Origin: CAZOKH01 sp964580315
GTDB lineage: Bacteria; Chloroflexota; Anaerolineae; Anaerolineales; Anaerolineaceae
NCBI GenBank assembly: GCA_964580315.1
Contig: CAZOKH010000002.1
Coordinates: 62,001-126,000 of the forward strand
DNA length: 64,000 nt
Reading direction: 5' to 3'
In this document: positions 24,340 through 34,192 of the stretch, piece by piece
Layout: every line of letters starts with the position of its first letter
Position numbering within the stretch: position 1 is the first letter of the stretch
Notes under the pieces: generated by a model
Seen by the model: the letters and a program-made list of their open reading frames with translations, nothing else
What the model was told of the DNA's origin: nothing
Database searches by the model: none
Position numbers and translations under genes: made by a program

Positions 24340-26322
24340 TCAGGCAGCTTCCTTCAGCGCTTGCGATTGATTCGTTATAAGCACCTTGAATTGCGGCTGC
24401 CAGTGAGCCATGTAATGCAGCAGCGTCAAAATGAAGAGAATCATGCCCCCCATTTCCATCATCTCTTCCACCAGCATGGCCAGGTTGTAAGCCAGAGAAT
24501 TGACACCCTGCAATTCGTCAAAGCAGCCGCTGACTGCCTCCATGCCGATCACGCCAACCAGGTAAATGATTGCAGAGACAATAAAGAAGATTTTTTCAAA
24601 GGTGGGCAGGCGCAGCCAGAAACGCAGGTAAATCAATCCAAACACCGCCAGCGCCGGGATCACCGGGATGTACCAGGCATAGTGCAAAATGCCGCTGGGC
24701 TGCCCCGAAGCCGTGACCACATCGAACAACAATTCGTGCAGGCTGGAGGCTTCATCGATAGACAGGAACAGGAAGACAATCGCCAGCCCCATCCAGCCGG
24801 GGTCAGTCGCCCCGCGCTGCACAGCGATGAAATACAGCAAGGTGGTCACAATGAGCAGAAGGAGGAAGGAAAAATACGTCGGAATAGCTGACTCGACTTC
24901 CAGGTTGAATGCGTCAAACAAGGTTTGGCGCATTTCCCACGACAGCACGTTTTGCAGCCCCTGAAATTTGGGAGCGTAATCGATTAGATAGAGAACAACA
25001 TTCACCAGCACGAAGAAACCCGCCGCAGCCGCCAGTTTTGAAGGCAAATTGCGAACTGAAAGATTTACCGTTTCATCGGACGGTAACTGGCCGCGGGTTT
25101 GAGCCTTGCGAGTTACCTCAAAATTTATCCCCGGCAGAAAAACCGGCATCAGTTCAACAGCCACCGAACTGAACAACCACACGCTGATGAACTCCGCAGC
25201 ACGTTCAGCAGAGCGCCACAATGCGGTGCTCAAATCATACATCCCGAACTGCAGCGCTGCCAACTCGCCCAACAGGTTCATGCCAATCACCCCGCCGGCG
25301 CCAATCAGCGCTCCAGCGATCAGGCGGCGCATCTGCGAGCGGGTCAATCCGTGCAGCGCCGGCAGGCTCCATAAAATCACCACCAGAAGCACCGGCAGCA
25401 GGGGCAAATACCAGGCGTTTTGCCACATCCCCTGCAAATGCAGGGCGCTGCGAATGGGTGCAATGGCGTGTTTTTGCAGAAAGGCAATCTCATTTAACGA
25501 AAAAAATAGGGCGACAATCCCCAGGGCAGTCCAGCGTCCCGCAGTCGGGTTATTCTGCTGCCGGCATCCGCGGGCGATCCAGAACAACTGCACAGCCAGA
25601 ACCAGCAGAATCAAGGCGGCGTAGGTGTTGGGCAGGTTGTTTTCAAATCCCAGGTTGAACTTGATGTGCAGGGTAACAAAATCTTTGGCTGAAATAAAAC
25701 GTTCCAGCAAATCGGGTGACATGCGATGAGCTGCCAGTTGTACCGCTGTACCCACCAGCAACAAAAGTACGCCGCAATATACCAGCACCCAATGCAAACC
25801 TTTTGGGTCAATGGGCGCCAACCCGGCGCGGCTTTTTTGTCGGGTTTTCAAATGGTTTCGCCACACAAAAACCGAAAAGACCAGCAATTGCAGGCAGAAA
25901 AACAACCCCCACACCAGCGGCGGCAGCAGGCGGGTCATCAGGTCAAAGCCCAGCATGCGGCGAAAAGCCGGCGCAATTCCCCATAACGCCGCACCCATTC
26001 CCAGCAGCGCCGAAACGGTCAGCAAAATGGCCGGCGCCGGGCGGGTGAGACCCGCCGCAATTTGCATCTGCCAGGCTGCAGCGCGTTGGCCGCCTTTGCG
26101 CAGCCAGAGGAACGCCCCGCCAAAGATCAATGCGAAGACCAGGAACAACAGGATGATGAAAACCCGTGTACGTGAAAAACCGAGCAGCCAGGCGTTCTTG
26201 GGGTCGCCCGGGATAACCAGCATCACCAAAAACGCCAGCACGCTTTCCAGCGCCGCCGCCAGGCAAAACCATTTCATCTGCAACAACGAGGTTGAGGTCG
26301 AATTTTCTTGAGGTTCGCGCAT
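24340..26322 (-). CDS. Paralogous polytopic membrane protein, first unit degenerate
   Basis: 660 aa, same layout as the 22339-24303 product, from which it is separated by 36 bp. The N-terminal CLAAALESVLAFLVMLVIPGDPKNAWLLG is nearly identical. In unit 1 the motifs have decayed to LNEIAFLQ (276-283) and SAERAAEFI (371-379). Unit 2 keeps IDEASSLH (522-529) and VEEMMEMGG (618-626), again 96 residues apart. Loss of the charged motif in one half, with topology kept, suggests the two proteins form a heteromer or that one is specialised. Function unknown; regulation is presumably by the response regulator 9 bp upstream. Confidence 0.75.
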   Translation of the reverse strand: MREPQENSTSTSLLQMKWFCLAAALESVLAFLVMLVIPGDPKNAWLLGFSRTRVFIILLFLVFALIFGGAFLWLRKGGQRAAAWQMQIAAGLTRPAPAILLTVSALLGMGAALWGIAPAFRRMLGFDLMTRLLPPLVWGLFFCLQLLVFSVFVWRNHLKTRQKSRAGLAPIDPKGLHWVLVYCGVLLLLVGTAVQLAAHRMSPDLLERFISAKDFVTLHIKFNLGFENNLPNTYAALILLVLAVQLFWIARGCRQQNNPTAGRWTALGIVALFFSLNEIAFLQKHAIAPIRSALHLQGMWQNAWYLPLLPVLLVVILWSLPALHGLTRSQMRRLIAGALIGAGGVIGMNLLGELAALQFGMYDLSTALWRSAERAAEFISVWLFSSVAVELMPVFLPGINFEVTRKAQTRGQLPSDETVNLSVRNLPSKLAAAAGFFVLVNVVLYLIDYAPKFQGLQNVLSWEMRQTLFDAFNLEVESAIPTYFSFLLLLIVTTLLYFIAVQRGATDPGWMGLAIVFLFLSIDEASSLHELLFDVVTASGQPSGILHYAWYIPVIPALAVFGLIYLRFWLRLPTFEKIFFIVSAIIYLVGVIGMEAVSGCFDELQGVNSLAYNLAMLVEEMMEMGGMILFILTLLHYMAHWQPQFKVLITNQSQALKEAA

Positions 26323-26331
26323 GGAGACTAT

Positions 26332-26985
26332 TTATATCTCGTTTAAGTCCACCAGTCCATAGCGCAAGGCGGCAATGGCGGCCTGGGTGCGGTCAGAAAC
26401 CCCCAGTTTGGTGAAGATGACGCTGGTGTAATTGCGCACCGTACCTTCGGAAAGAAAAAGCTGCTGGGCAATTTCAGCATTCGAGAATCCGCGCGCCAGC
26501 AGTTGCAGCACCTCAAATTCACGCTCACTAAACAGGTCGCCCGGTTCGCGCTTGACACGCGGTGCATTTTGCACCACACTGTTCAGCAGTTTGCCCGCCA
26601 CTGCAGGATCAATGTAAGAAGCACCGGCCGCTGTACCCTTGATGGCCTGGATCAGTTCCTGGCGGGGAGTATCTTTCAGCAAATAACCTGACGCCCCGCT
26701 GCGAATGGCGTCGAACACCCATTCATCCTCATCATAAGTGGTCAACACCAGCACGCGCGTAGATGGAAATTTCTCACGGATGCGCCGTGTGGCATGAATT
26801 CCGTTGACGCCCGGCATTTTCAAATCCATCAACACCACGTCGGGAGCCGCCATTTCGGTAATTTCCAGGGCTTCAGCCCCGTCATGTGCAATGCCGATCA
26901 CATCAATATCGGGGTCGCCGTCAATGATTTTTTGCAACCCTTCGCATACGATTTCTTGATCATCACAGATCAAAACTTTTATCAT
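26332..26985 (-). CDS. NarL/FixJ-family response regulator
   Basis: 217 aa. The receiver domain has Asp8/Asp9 and the phospho-acceptor Asp54 (VVLMDLKMPGV). The C-terminal LuxR-type HTH reads LFSEREFEVLQLLARGFSNAEIAQQLFLSEGTVRNYTSVIFTKLGVSDRTQAAIAAL. Its start lies inside the kinase gene (23-bp overlap), so translation is coupled. It probably regulates its own operon, including the two membrane proteins. Confidence 0.93.
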   Translation of the reverse strand: MIKVLICDDQEIVCEGLQKIIDGDPDIDVIGIAHDGAEALEITEMAAPDVVLMDLKMPGVNGIHATRRIREKFPSTRVLVLTTYDEDEWVFDAIRSGASGYLLKDTPRQELIQAIKGTAAGASYIDPAVAGKLLNSVVQNAPRVKREPGDLFSEREFEVLQLLARGFSNAEIAQQLFLSEGTVRNYTSVIFTKLGVSDRTQAAIAALRYGLVDLNEI

Positions 26986-28225
26986 GTCGTCCGTCCAGTG
27001 TAAATCGTACGATTGTGCCCTGATTGGGCTGGCTGACCACCTTCAACTCGCCGCCCACCATGGCCGCCCGTTCCTGCATGCCCTTCATGCCCAGGCGGTC
27101 GCTGTCGTTCAAAACCGCGGGATCAAAGCCGCGCCCGTCATCGCTGATCACCAGCACCAGTTGTTGATTGAACCATCCCAGTTGAATGAACGCCTTGCGC
27201 GCTTCGGCATGCCGCACCACGTTTTCCAGCGCCTCCTGGGTAATACGGTAAATGGCTTGCTCGGCTGCCGGTGAAATTCCTTCCAGCGCGTCCGGAATTT
27301 CACATTCCAGATGCAGGCCTGCCCGGTCAGCCACTTTGCGTGCCATGGTCTTCAAAGCCAGGCTCAAACCCAGGTCGTCCAGTTGTGTGGCGCGCAAATC
27401 CTTCAAGGCGCGGCGCGTGTCGGTCAGCCCATTGCGGGTGGCCTGCAAAGTCTGATCAAGCATAGACTGCGCTTCACCCTGTTTGGGCTCCAGGATGGTC
27501 TTCATGGCTTCCAATTGCACCGCAATGCCGCTGAGCGTGTGCGCCAGGGTATCGTGCAGTTCGCGCGCCAGGCGGTTGCGCTCGCGGCTGATGCCCAGTT
27601 GCTCCAGCGTGATGGCATATTGCCCCAGCTTCAGGTTGGCCTGGGTCAGCGCCTTGCGCTGTTCGCGCTGGGTGGTCATCAACTCCGTCACCATGTAGCC
27701 CACCGCCACCATTGAAATGGTGCGGATGAACAACACCGCGATGATCGGCAGCACGCTGCGCTCGACACCGCCGCGTTCCAGCAGCACCAGCATGGTGTCC
27801 AGCAGGGCGGTTAGGGCCGAATAGCTCACCACAATTTTAAAACTATACTGCCAGGCAATCAACACCAGCGGCACCAGCAGCAGCGGGATCAATTCCCAGG
27901 CATAGGCGATCATGGTGAAGGTGTCGCTCTGCGCCGGCCCGCTGCGGTAGAGGCGGTTGCTGAGAATGGGTGCCACCGTGGCAATGAACAGCGCCAGCGG
28001 CAGGTAATATTGCTTCAGTTTCTCGCGCAGCCAGGGAAATGAAAGATAAAAAAACAGCGCGACGGCTTCAATCAGGATAATGAAATAGTGATTCTGGGGC
28101 AGCGCTGATGTTGTGACGCTGGCGCCTTCAAACGAAAGCACCACGCCAAACAACACAATGGCTTCCAACACAGAGAATAACCGGAAGATACGCAGCAATC
28201 CCGGCTCGATATTTATATGTTCCAT
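26963..28225 (-). CDS. Sensor histidine kinase, HisKA_3 type
   Basis: About 420 aa from ATG 28225 (28237 also possible). About six N-terminal membrane helices form the sensor. The HisKA_3 dimerisation region has the phospho-His in RNRLARELHDTLAHTLSGIAVQLEAM, and the HATPase domain has ALENVVRHAEARKAF, VISDDGRGFDP and GLGMKGMQERAAMVGG-like sequence. There is no periplasmic sensing domain, so the stimulus is probably within the membrane. First gene of the operon; transcribed divergently from the restriction-modification gene. Confidence 0.92.
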   Translation of the reverse strand: MEHINIEPGLLRIFRLFSVLEAIVLFGVVLSFEGASVTTSALPQNHYFIILIEAVALFFYLSFPWLREKLKQYYLPLALFIATVAPILSNRLYRSGPAQSDTFTMIAYAWELIPLLLVPLVLIAWQYSFKIVVSYSALTALLDTMLVLLERGGVERSVLPIIAVLFIRTISMVAVGYMVTELMTTQREQRKALTQANLKLGQYAITLEQLGISRERNRLARELHDTLAHTLSGIAVQLEAMKTILEPKQGEAQSMLDQTLQATRNGLTDTRRALKDLRATQLDDLGLSLALKTMARKVADRAGLHLECEIPDALEGISPAAEQAIYRITQEALENVVRHAEARKAFIQLGWFNQQLVLVISDDGRGFDPAVLNDSDRLGMKGMQERAAMVGGELKVVSQPNQGTIVRFTLDGRHDKSFDL

Positions 28226-28300
28226 AAAATGAATCATATCACACCCATGTCACGAGTAATTCAATCCTTACTATTATCAATCTTTCTTTCCAATGCTATG

Positions 28301-28306
28301 TATAAT
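28301..28306 (+). promoter_or_regulatory. Probable -10 box for the restriction-modification gene
   Basis: TATAAT 36 bp before the ATG at 28343 in a very AT-rich spacer. It supports the internal start rather than earlier in-frame ATGs (28217-28310), which would lie upstream of or on the promoter. No strong -35 box. Confidence 0.45.
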
Positions 28307-28342
28307 ATGAGTAGATCACTTGTTCGCTTATTATTTCTTCAT

Positions 28343-30892
28343 ATGAACGTTTTAGATTTTTTCGCTTTCAAGGATGCAAACTCATCATATCCTCTCGAGT
28401 TTCTACTACAACTCGATGGCATTCGACTACAAGCTCAAAGAAGTCTGAACAAAAACAAACAATCAGATTGGGGGCAGTTTTTCACCCCGCCAAAAATCGC
28501 AGCCATGATGGGAAATATGTTCACAAACTTCCCATCAAAAATTCATCTTCTTGACGCTGGAGCTGGAGTTGGGACACTTACTGCCGCATTTATTGCTCAA
28601 GTCATAGAATCGAAAAGCGGTGTTAAGGAGATTTGTGTAACAGCCTACGAATTAGATCAAAATTTATTATACGATCTCAACATAACCTTAAAGAAATGTT
28701 CCGAACTTTGCATCAAGTCGGGGGTTGAATTCCAATATAAAATCCAACAAAAAGATTTTATTTTAGATATCACTGATTCTCTCTCAAAAAGGCATACCCT
28801 TTTTGATGAAAAATATATTGAATACAGCCATGCAATTATGAATCCCCCTTATAAGAAGATCAATAGCCAATCAAAAACGAGGCAAGTTCTAAATTCAATA
28901 GGAATTCAAACCACCAACCTCTATACTGCTTTTGTCTGGCTGGCAACTGAGATTCTAAAACCTGAAGGAGAAATGGTTGTAATCATTCCACGTAGTTTTT
29001 GTAATGGTTCTTACTATAAAAACTTTAGAGTCCATTTTTTAAAAACAATGGCTATAAAACAAATTCATATTTTTGATTCGCGTGACAATTTATTCAAAGA
29101 AAACAACGTATTACAAGAAAATGTGATTATTAGCGCAAAAAAGAGTGACCAACAAATAAAAAAAGTTTTAATTACCCAAAGCAATGATCCAGATGATGAC
29201 AGTACGATAAATTTTATGGATTACGAACAACTCGTTCAACCAGATGATCCAGATTTTTTTATTCGGCTAATATCAAATGGATTAGAACACAAAATTAGTT
29301 CCACTATTAATGATTTAAACACTACCCTGATTGATCTTGAACTGGAAGTGTCAACCGGTAGAGTTGTAGATTTTCGAGCAGAGGAGTGGCTTCGATTAGA
29401 ATCCACTCCAGAAACAGTACCGCTTATATATCCATTAAATATTAAAAATAGTCGTGTAACGTGGTCTCCAAAAGGGACAAAGAAACCAAGTGCCATTATT
29501 TCATCTCGTGAAGTTGACTCCCTTTTGGTACCTTCTCAAAACTATGTACTTGTAAAACGGTTCTCTTCAAAAGAGGAGAAACGTAGAGTACAAGCTGCAT
29601 TCTACGATCCCGCTGCTATTAATGCCAAAAAAATTGGCATCGAGAACCACTTAAATTATTTTTATCATCCAAACAAAGAAATATCCACCGATTTTGCGAA
29701 AGGTCTTACTGTCTATCTTAATTCAACTTTGGTTGATAATTACTTCAGACAATTTAGTGGACATACGCAAATAAATGCATCCGATTTAAGAAAACTAAAA
29801 TATCCCAGCCAGGCCCAATTAATTGCAATGGGCCGAAAGATAAGCAATTTTTTTCCTGTTCAGGACGAAATTGATCGAATTGTTTCAAAGGAGTTAGAAT
29901 TGAATAAAGAAAACGATTCAAAATCACAAGACCCCATTCTAGCGAAAAAGAAAATCAGAGAAGCTCTTAGCATTCTAAAGACATTAAATGTTCCAAGAGC
30001 TCAACAAAATGACCGGTCTGCACTCACATTGTTGGCACTATTGAATATCAGACCGGACACTTCTTGGAATCATGCTTCACAGAATCTAATCGGCATCACA
30101 GAAATGATGGATTTCTTTCGTGAACATTATGGTGTAGATTACGCACCAAATACTCGTGAAACCGTTAGAAGGCAGACAATTCATCAATTTATACAATTAG
30201 GTTTGGTTATTCCTAATCCTGATGATATAACAAGACCAATTAATAGTCCCAAGACACGGTATGTAATTGGAACACAGGTAATGGAAGAAATTCGGAATTT
30301 TGAATCTCCACAATGGAATCAGCAAATTTCTTCCTTTATTTTAAACACCCCATCTCTTCAAAATCTTCAGGTAAGAGAAAGATCCATGCCCATGATCCCC
30401 GTAACACTGCCTGATGGAAATTCTTTAATGATTTCAAGTGGTGGTCAAAACGAATTAATTAAGAAAATCTTAGAAGAATTTTGTCCTCGGTTCACTCCTG
30501 GCGGAAAAGTTGTTTACATAGGCGACGCAGGAGAAAAGCTTAACGCAAAGGAATTTGGATATCTGGAGAACCTGGGATTGCATATTGATAAACATGGAAA
30601 AATGCCTGATGTAATTGTTCATCAAATGGACAGAGAGTGGCTAGTATTAATTGAAGCAGTAACTAGTCACGGACCTATTGATATAAAAAGGCACAATGAA
30701 TTAAAGGAATTATTTAAAGGTAATTTCGGATTAGTTTATATCACTGCCTTTGATACTAGAAAAACAATGAATCGTTTTTTGCGTGACATTTCTTGGGAAA
30801 CGGATGTCTGGGTGGCTGAATCACCTTCACATCTGATTCACTTTGATGGAGAACGTTTCCTCGGACCTTATTCAGAGGACAAAGGGGAGTAA
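28343..30892 (+). CDS. Fused type II restriction-modification protein: N6-adenine methyltransferase plus BsuBI/PstI-type endonuclease
   Basis: 849 aa from ATG 28343 (earlier in-frame ATGs exist). Residues about 40-550 form a methyltransferase: GQFFTPP (44-50), SAM-binding DAGAGVGT (71-78) and catalytic NPPY (167-170), with a target-recognition-like region after it. Residues about 600-849 match BsuBI/PstI restriction endonucleases. First comes the HTH part (LLALLNIRPDTSWNHASQ..., ETVRRQTIHQFIQLGLVIPNPD), then the nuclease core GDAGEKLNAKE, KMPDVIV (Asp756) and LIEAVTSHGPI (Glu771). In known systems these are separate M and R proteins. CTGCAG is the family's typical target, unproven here. Markedly AT-rich against its neighbours, so probably acquired. 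Confidence 0.85.
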   Translation: MNVLDFFAFKDANSSYPLEFLLQLDGIRLQAQRSLNKNKQSDWGQFFTPPKIAAMMGNMFTNFPSKIHLLDAGAGVGTLTAAFIAQVIESKSGVKEICVTAYELDQNLLYDLNITLKKCSELCIKSGVEFQYKIQQKDFILDITDSLSKRHTLFDEKYIEYSHAIMNPPYKKINSQSKTRQVLNSIGIQTTNLYTAFVWLATEILKPEGEMVVIIPRSFCNGSYYKNFRVHFLKTMAIKQIHIFDSRDNLFKENNVLQENVIISAKKSDQQIKKVLITQSNDPDDDSTINFMDYEQLVQPDDPDFFIRLISNGLEHKISSTINDLNTTLIDLELEVSTGRVVDFRAEEWLRLESTPETVPLIYPLNIKNSRVTWSPKGTKKPSAIISSREVDSLLVPSQNYVLVKRFSSKEEKRRVQAAFYDPAAINAKKIGIENHLNYFYHPNKEISTDFAKGLTVYLNSTLVDNYFRQFSGHTQINASDLRKLKYPSQAQLIAMGRKISNFFPVQDEIDRIVSKELELNKENDSKSQDPILAKKKIREALSILKTLNVPRAQQNDRSALTLLALLNIRPDTSWNHASQNLIGITEMMDFFREHYGVDYAPNTRETVRRQTIHQFIQLGLVIPNPDDITRPINSPKTRYVIGTQVMEEIRNFESPQWNQQISSFILNTPSLQNLQVRERSMPMIPVTLPDGNSLMISSGGQNELIKKILEEFCPRFTPGGKVVYIGDAGEKLNAKEFGYLENLGLHIDKHGKMPDVIVHQMDREWLVLIEAVTSHGPIDIKRHNELKELFKGNFGLVYITAFDTRKTMNRFLRDISWETDVWVAESPSHLIHFDGERFLGPYSEDKGE

Positions 30893-30904
30893 TCTAAAAT
30901 ATCT

Positions 30905-33295
30905 CTACTCATAAGCCAGCACTTCGCGGATGGTCATGCGCGAAGCGTTGCGCGCCGGCACCATGCTGGCCACCACCGAAAGCGCCACCACCAGCAGCAG
31001 CCAGATGACAAAGCCTTTATAGGTGAGCGCCAACTGTGCAGGCGCATTGAAAATCGCCAGACTGACCACGTTGGAGAGCAGTGAGCTGATGGGCAGGCAT
31101 AATACCATGCTCATCACATAGCTAAGCATGCCGATCACCAGGCCCTCCACAATCACCAGGCGCATGATGATCTGGTTGAAGGCGCCGATGGCGCGCATCA
31201 CCCCGATCTCGCGTGTGCGTTCCATCACATTCATACCCAGCGTACCGGTCAGGCCAATGCTGCCCACCAGGGCGGTCAGGATGGCCATTACCAGCAGCAC
31301 TGCCGTCAGAATGCCGATGTAGTCGGTGACCGTTTGCACGGTTGTGCTGCCGGCTTCCACCTTGCTCACCTTGATGCCCCTGGCTTGCAGCAGGTTGTCA
31401 ATTTCAACCGCAATTTCGCGTTGAACTGCCGGGTCGTGGCTGCTGGTGACCACCCGGTAGGTTGAGGCGCGTCCCACTGTTTTGGTAGCTTCAGCCAGGC
31501 TGTCGTAATCGGTGAACGCATAATATTCCTCGGCCCCGGTGTACTGGAAAATACCCACCACCTGCCAGTCTTGTTCATGATTATTGATCTTCAAATGAAT
31601 CATGGAACCCGGCTTCAGGTCGGGGTAATCTTTCCAGTAAGCTTCGTTGACGGTTATGGCGTTGCTGTCGCCGGGCTGCAGCCAGCGCCCCCCCAGCAGT
31701 TCCGGCTCCACCAGGTTGCTTTCAATAGGCGGGGCAAACAGGGTGATGTTGCCCGCCACACTTTGGTCATCATTCAAAACTTCAGCCGAGCCAATTTGCC
31801 AGCCTTCCACCCGTTCTACGCCGGGGATGCTTCCCACCAGGCTGGCAATCTGTTCCACGCGATAATCGCGGTCAAGATCCAGGTTCACATCAGCCAGAAA
31901 ATATTTCAAAGATTGCTCAATCTTCACATTCAGGGCTTCCTGCACATTGAACACAGAAATGAAGATGGCGCCGCCCAGTGTGAGCGTGAACAGGGTCAGC
32001 GCCAGCCGCCCCTTCTGGCGAAAAGTGTTGCGCAGTGAAATCAGCAGCGGTCGTGACAACCCGCGAATGCCCGCCAGCAGGCGGTCAATGGGGCTTTTCT
32101 GACTGGTTGATTCGGACATATTTTCACTGTGAATAGCCTGGTGCACCGTGGTGCGCGCACCCTTGAAAATGGGCAGCAGACCGGCCAGCGGCGGCACCAG
32201 CAGTGCAATAAAAATTTGCAAGGTGGTCACAAGCGGAAACACGCGAAAACCCTGCAAAGTAAACCCGATCATAGTACCGGCAAAAGCTGCCAGCGCGTAG
32301 GCCGCCTGCGCCGACAGGGGAATGGAAACGAGCAGCGCCGCCCCGCCAAAGATCAGGATCAACACCATATACATGATCACAATCTGTTTGCTGCGCGCGC
32401 CCACCAGCTTCATCACGCCAATCTGGCGCTGCTGCAGCTTCAACAACGCCGAGATGGTGTTGGAAATGAGCGAGCCGCTGAGGAACACCACCAGCACGCC
32501 CAGGAAAAACATTACTGCCAGCAGCGCCTGGATCAGCGAACTCATGGGGTGTTCGTCGCTGCGATAGCGCTCCTCGCGGTACACCGTGCGGCCGCCTTTT
32601 TCCAGTTTGTCCTGGATTTCCTGCGAAACCGCCTGGATGTGCGCGGGGTCGTTGGCGTTTTCACTGACCGTGATAAACAACGTGTTATAGCTGGATGGCG
32701 CATGCAGCCATTCGAGGGTGTTGAAGGTGACGTAGCCCTTCACATTGCCCACCATGTTGCTGATGCCGCCGGTCTGATCTTGCGCGGTGCCCACCACCGG
32801 CAGGCTGCGCCGGGTGCCGTCAGCCAGCTCAAGGGTCACTACATCGCCCACGGCTGCGCCAAAGCGGTCCAGCTTTTTGTTGCTCTCCAAAATTACCTGC
32901 TGATCAGCCAGGGTGGAGACGCCCGTTTTCGGCAGCAGGAGATTGATGCTCATCTGGCTGAAATCTTCCACCGCGATCAATTCCAGGCTGGTCCATTTGC
33001 CTTTGCTGTCGAGGGCGCGCACTTTAACCGTGCGCCTGCCTTCCACAGCCTGCACGCTTTCCAACCTGCCCAGGGTATCCATCAAATCGCTTTGAAAGGG
33101 ATCAGTGATCAGGCGAATATTGGAAGGATTCGATCCCACATAGGTGGATTGCATATCTTCCAATAAATACAGGTAGGTTCCTGCGATCATACCCACGGCA
33201 AACACGCCAATGGCAATGGAAGCCACCACCAGCGCGGTGCGCGATTTGTTCTCCCAAAGGTCAGCCAACACCTTGCGCCAGCGCGGTCTAAGCAT
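30905..33295 (-). CDS. ABC transporter permease with two FtsX domains (MacB-like)
   Basis: About 796 aa from ATG 33295, which overlaps the ATPase gene end by 8 bp. One N-terminal helix (TALVVASIAIGVFAVGMIAGTYLYL), a periplasmic MacB_PCD-like domain, three helices, then a second repeat of the same (LALTLFTLTLGGAIFISVFNVQEALN; the C-terminal block with NVMERTREIGVMRAIGAFNQIIMRLVIVEGLVIGMLSYV). The final ARNASRMTIREVLAYE is typical. Probably exports lipids, peptides or drugs or extracts lipoproteins from the membrane. Substrate unknown. Confidence 0.88.
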   Translation of the reverse strand: MLRPRWRKVLADLWENKSRTALVVASIAIGVFAVGMIAGTYLYLLEDMQSTYVGSNPSNIRLITDPFQSDLMDTLGRLESVQAVEGRRTVKVRALDSKGKWTSLELIAVEDFSQMSINLLLPKTGVSTLADQQVILESNKKLDRFGAAVGDVVTLELADGTRRSLPVVGTAQDQTGGISNMVGNVKGYVTFNTLEWLHAPSSYNTLFITVSENANDPAHIQAVSQEIQDKLEKGGRTVYREERYRSDEHPMSSLIQALLAVMFFLGVLVVFLSGSLISNTISALLKLQQRQIGVMKLVGARSKQIVIMYMVLILIFGGAALLVSIPLSAQAAYALAAFAGTMIGFTLQGFRVFPLVTTLQIFIALLVPPLAGLLPIFKGARTTVHQAIHSENMSESTSQKSPIDRLLAGIRGLSRPLLISLRNTFRQKGRLALTLFTLTLGGAIFISVFNVQEALNVKIEQSLKYFLADVNLDLDRDYRVEQIASLVGSIPGVERVEGWQIGSAEVLNDDQSVAGNITLFAPPIESNLVEPELLGGRWLQPGDSNAITVNEAYWKDYPDLKPGSMIHLKINNHEQDWQVVGIFQYTGAEEYYAFTDYDSLAEATKTVGRASTYRVVTSSHDPAVQREIAVEIDNLLQARGIKVSKVEAGSTTVQTVTDYIGILTAVLLVMAILTALVGSIGLTGTLGMNVMERTREIGVMRAIGAFNQIIMRLVIVEGLVIGMLSYVMSMVLCLPISSLLSNVVSLAIFNAPAQLALTYKGFVIWLLLVVALSVVASMVPARNASRMTIREVLAYE

Positions 33296-34133
33296 GCTGC
33301 GCCTCCAGTTGGCCGGCATATTTTTCATCCACCAGCACACCGTCATCCAGAGTCAGGATATGCGAAAAACATTCGTCCATTGAATGATCGTGGGTGGCCA
33401 TGATCACCGTTTTACCTTCGTTCACCAGCTTCTCAAACAATTCCACAATGATCTCAGCCGTGGCGCTGTCGAGGCTGCCGGTGGGTTCATCGGCAATGAT
33501 CAACGGCGGGTTGTTGGCCAGGGCGCGGGCAATGGCCACACGCTGCTGCTGCCCGCCCGAAATGGCCGAGGGCAGTTTCAGGGCGTGATCTTGCAATTCC
33601 ACCTGGCGCAGCAAATCCATGGCGCGTTCGCGACTCTCGCCGCGCCGGTACAGGTCGCAAAAATCCATGGGCAGCATCACATTGTCCAGCAGGCTCAGGC
33701 TGGGCATCAACTCAAACGATTGGTAAATGACGCCCACTTTGTTCCCGCGCCAGAAGGCAATCTGGTCTTCATTCAGGGTATGCACCGGCGTGCCTTCCAT
33801 CCAGATTTCCCCTTCATTTAATTTATCCACACCGGTCAGCATGTTGATCAACGTCGATTTGCCCGCCCCCGAACGCCCCAAAATTCCCACGAACTCACCG
33901 CGCCCAATTTCAGCACTGACGCCTTTTAAAGCCGTCACTCCGCCCTGGGCGGAAGGATAGACCTTAACCAGATTGGATAAACGCAAGAAGGGAACGTTGG
34001 GATCCGGCGGGGCGGTCACCACATGCGACTCGAAATGTGGTGCGCCCAGCTTTTGCAAAACAGGCGCAACAGCCGAAAATGCAGGCAAAATCAAATTGGT
34101 AAATTCACGCAACACTGATAAAAGATACTCCAT
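33288..34133 (-). CDS. ABC transporter ATP-binding protein (MacB/LolD type)
   Basis: 281 aa. Walker [10 protein letters not shown] (86-94), Q-loop [20 protein letters not shown], signature [14 protein letters not shown], Walker [15 protein letters not shown] and switch H in MATHD are all present. An unusual 45-residue N-terminal extension contains a hydrophobic segment ([20 protein letters not shown]). It precedes the normal start of the domain ([11 protein letters not shown]) and might tether the subunit to the membrane, or the true start may be internal. Operon with the permease. Confidence 0.9.
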   Translation of the reverse strand: MEYLLSVLREFTNLILPAFSAVAPVLQKLGAPHFESHVVTAPPDPNVPFLRLSNLVKVYPSAQGGVTALKGVSAEIGRGEFVGILGRSGAGKSTLINMLTGVDKLNEGEIWMEGTPVHTLNEDQIAFWRGNKVGVIYQSFELMPSLSLLDNVMLPMDFCDLYRRGESRERAMDLLRQVELQDHALKLPSAISGGQQQRVAIARALANNPPLIIADEPTGSLDSATAEIIVELFEKLVNEGKTVIMATHDHSMDECFSHILTLDDGVLVDEKYAGQLEAQHA

Positions 34134-34192
34134 CTATTTTGACTATATCAGGCAAGCAGGTTTCCGGCTATATGCAAGCGGTCACCAATGCA

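Noticed and set aside
32129..33166. Plus-strand 345-codon open frame
   Set aside because: Antisense shadow of the FtsX-type permease gene; no recognisable domain.
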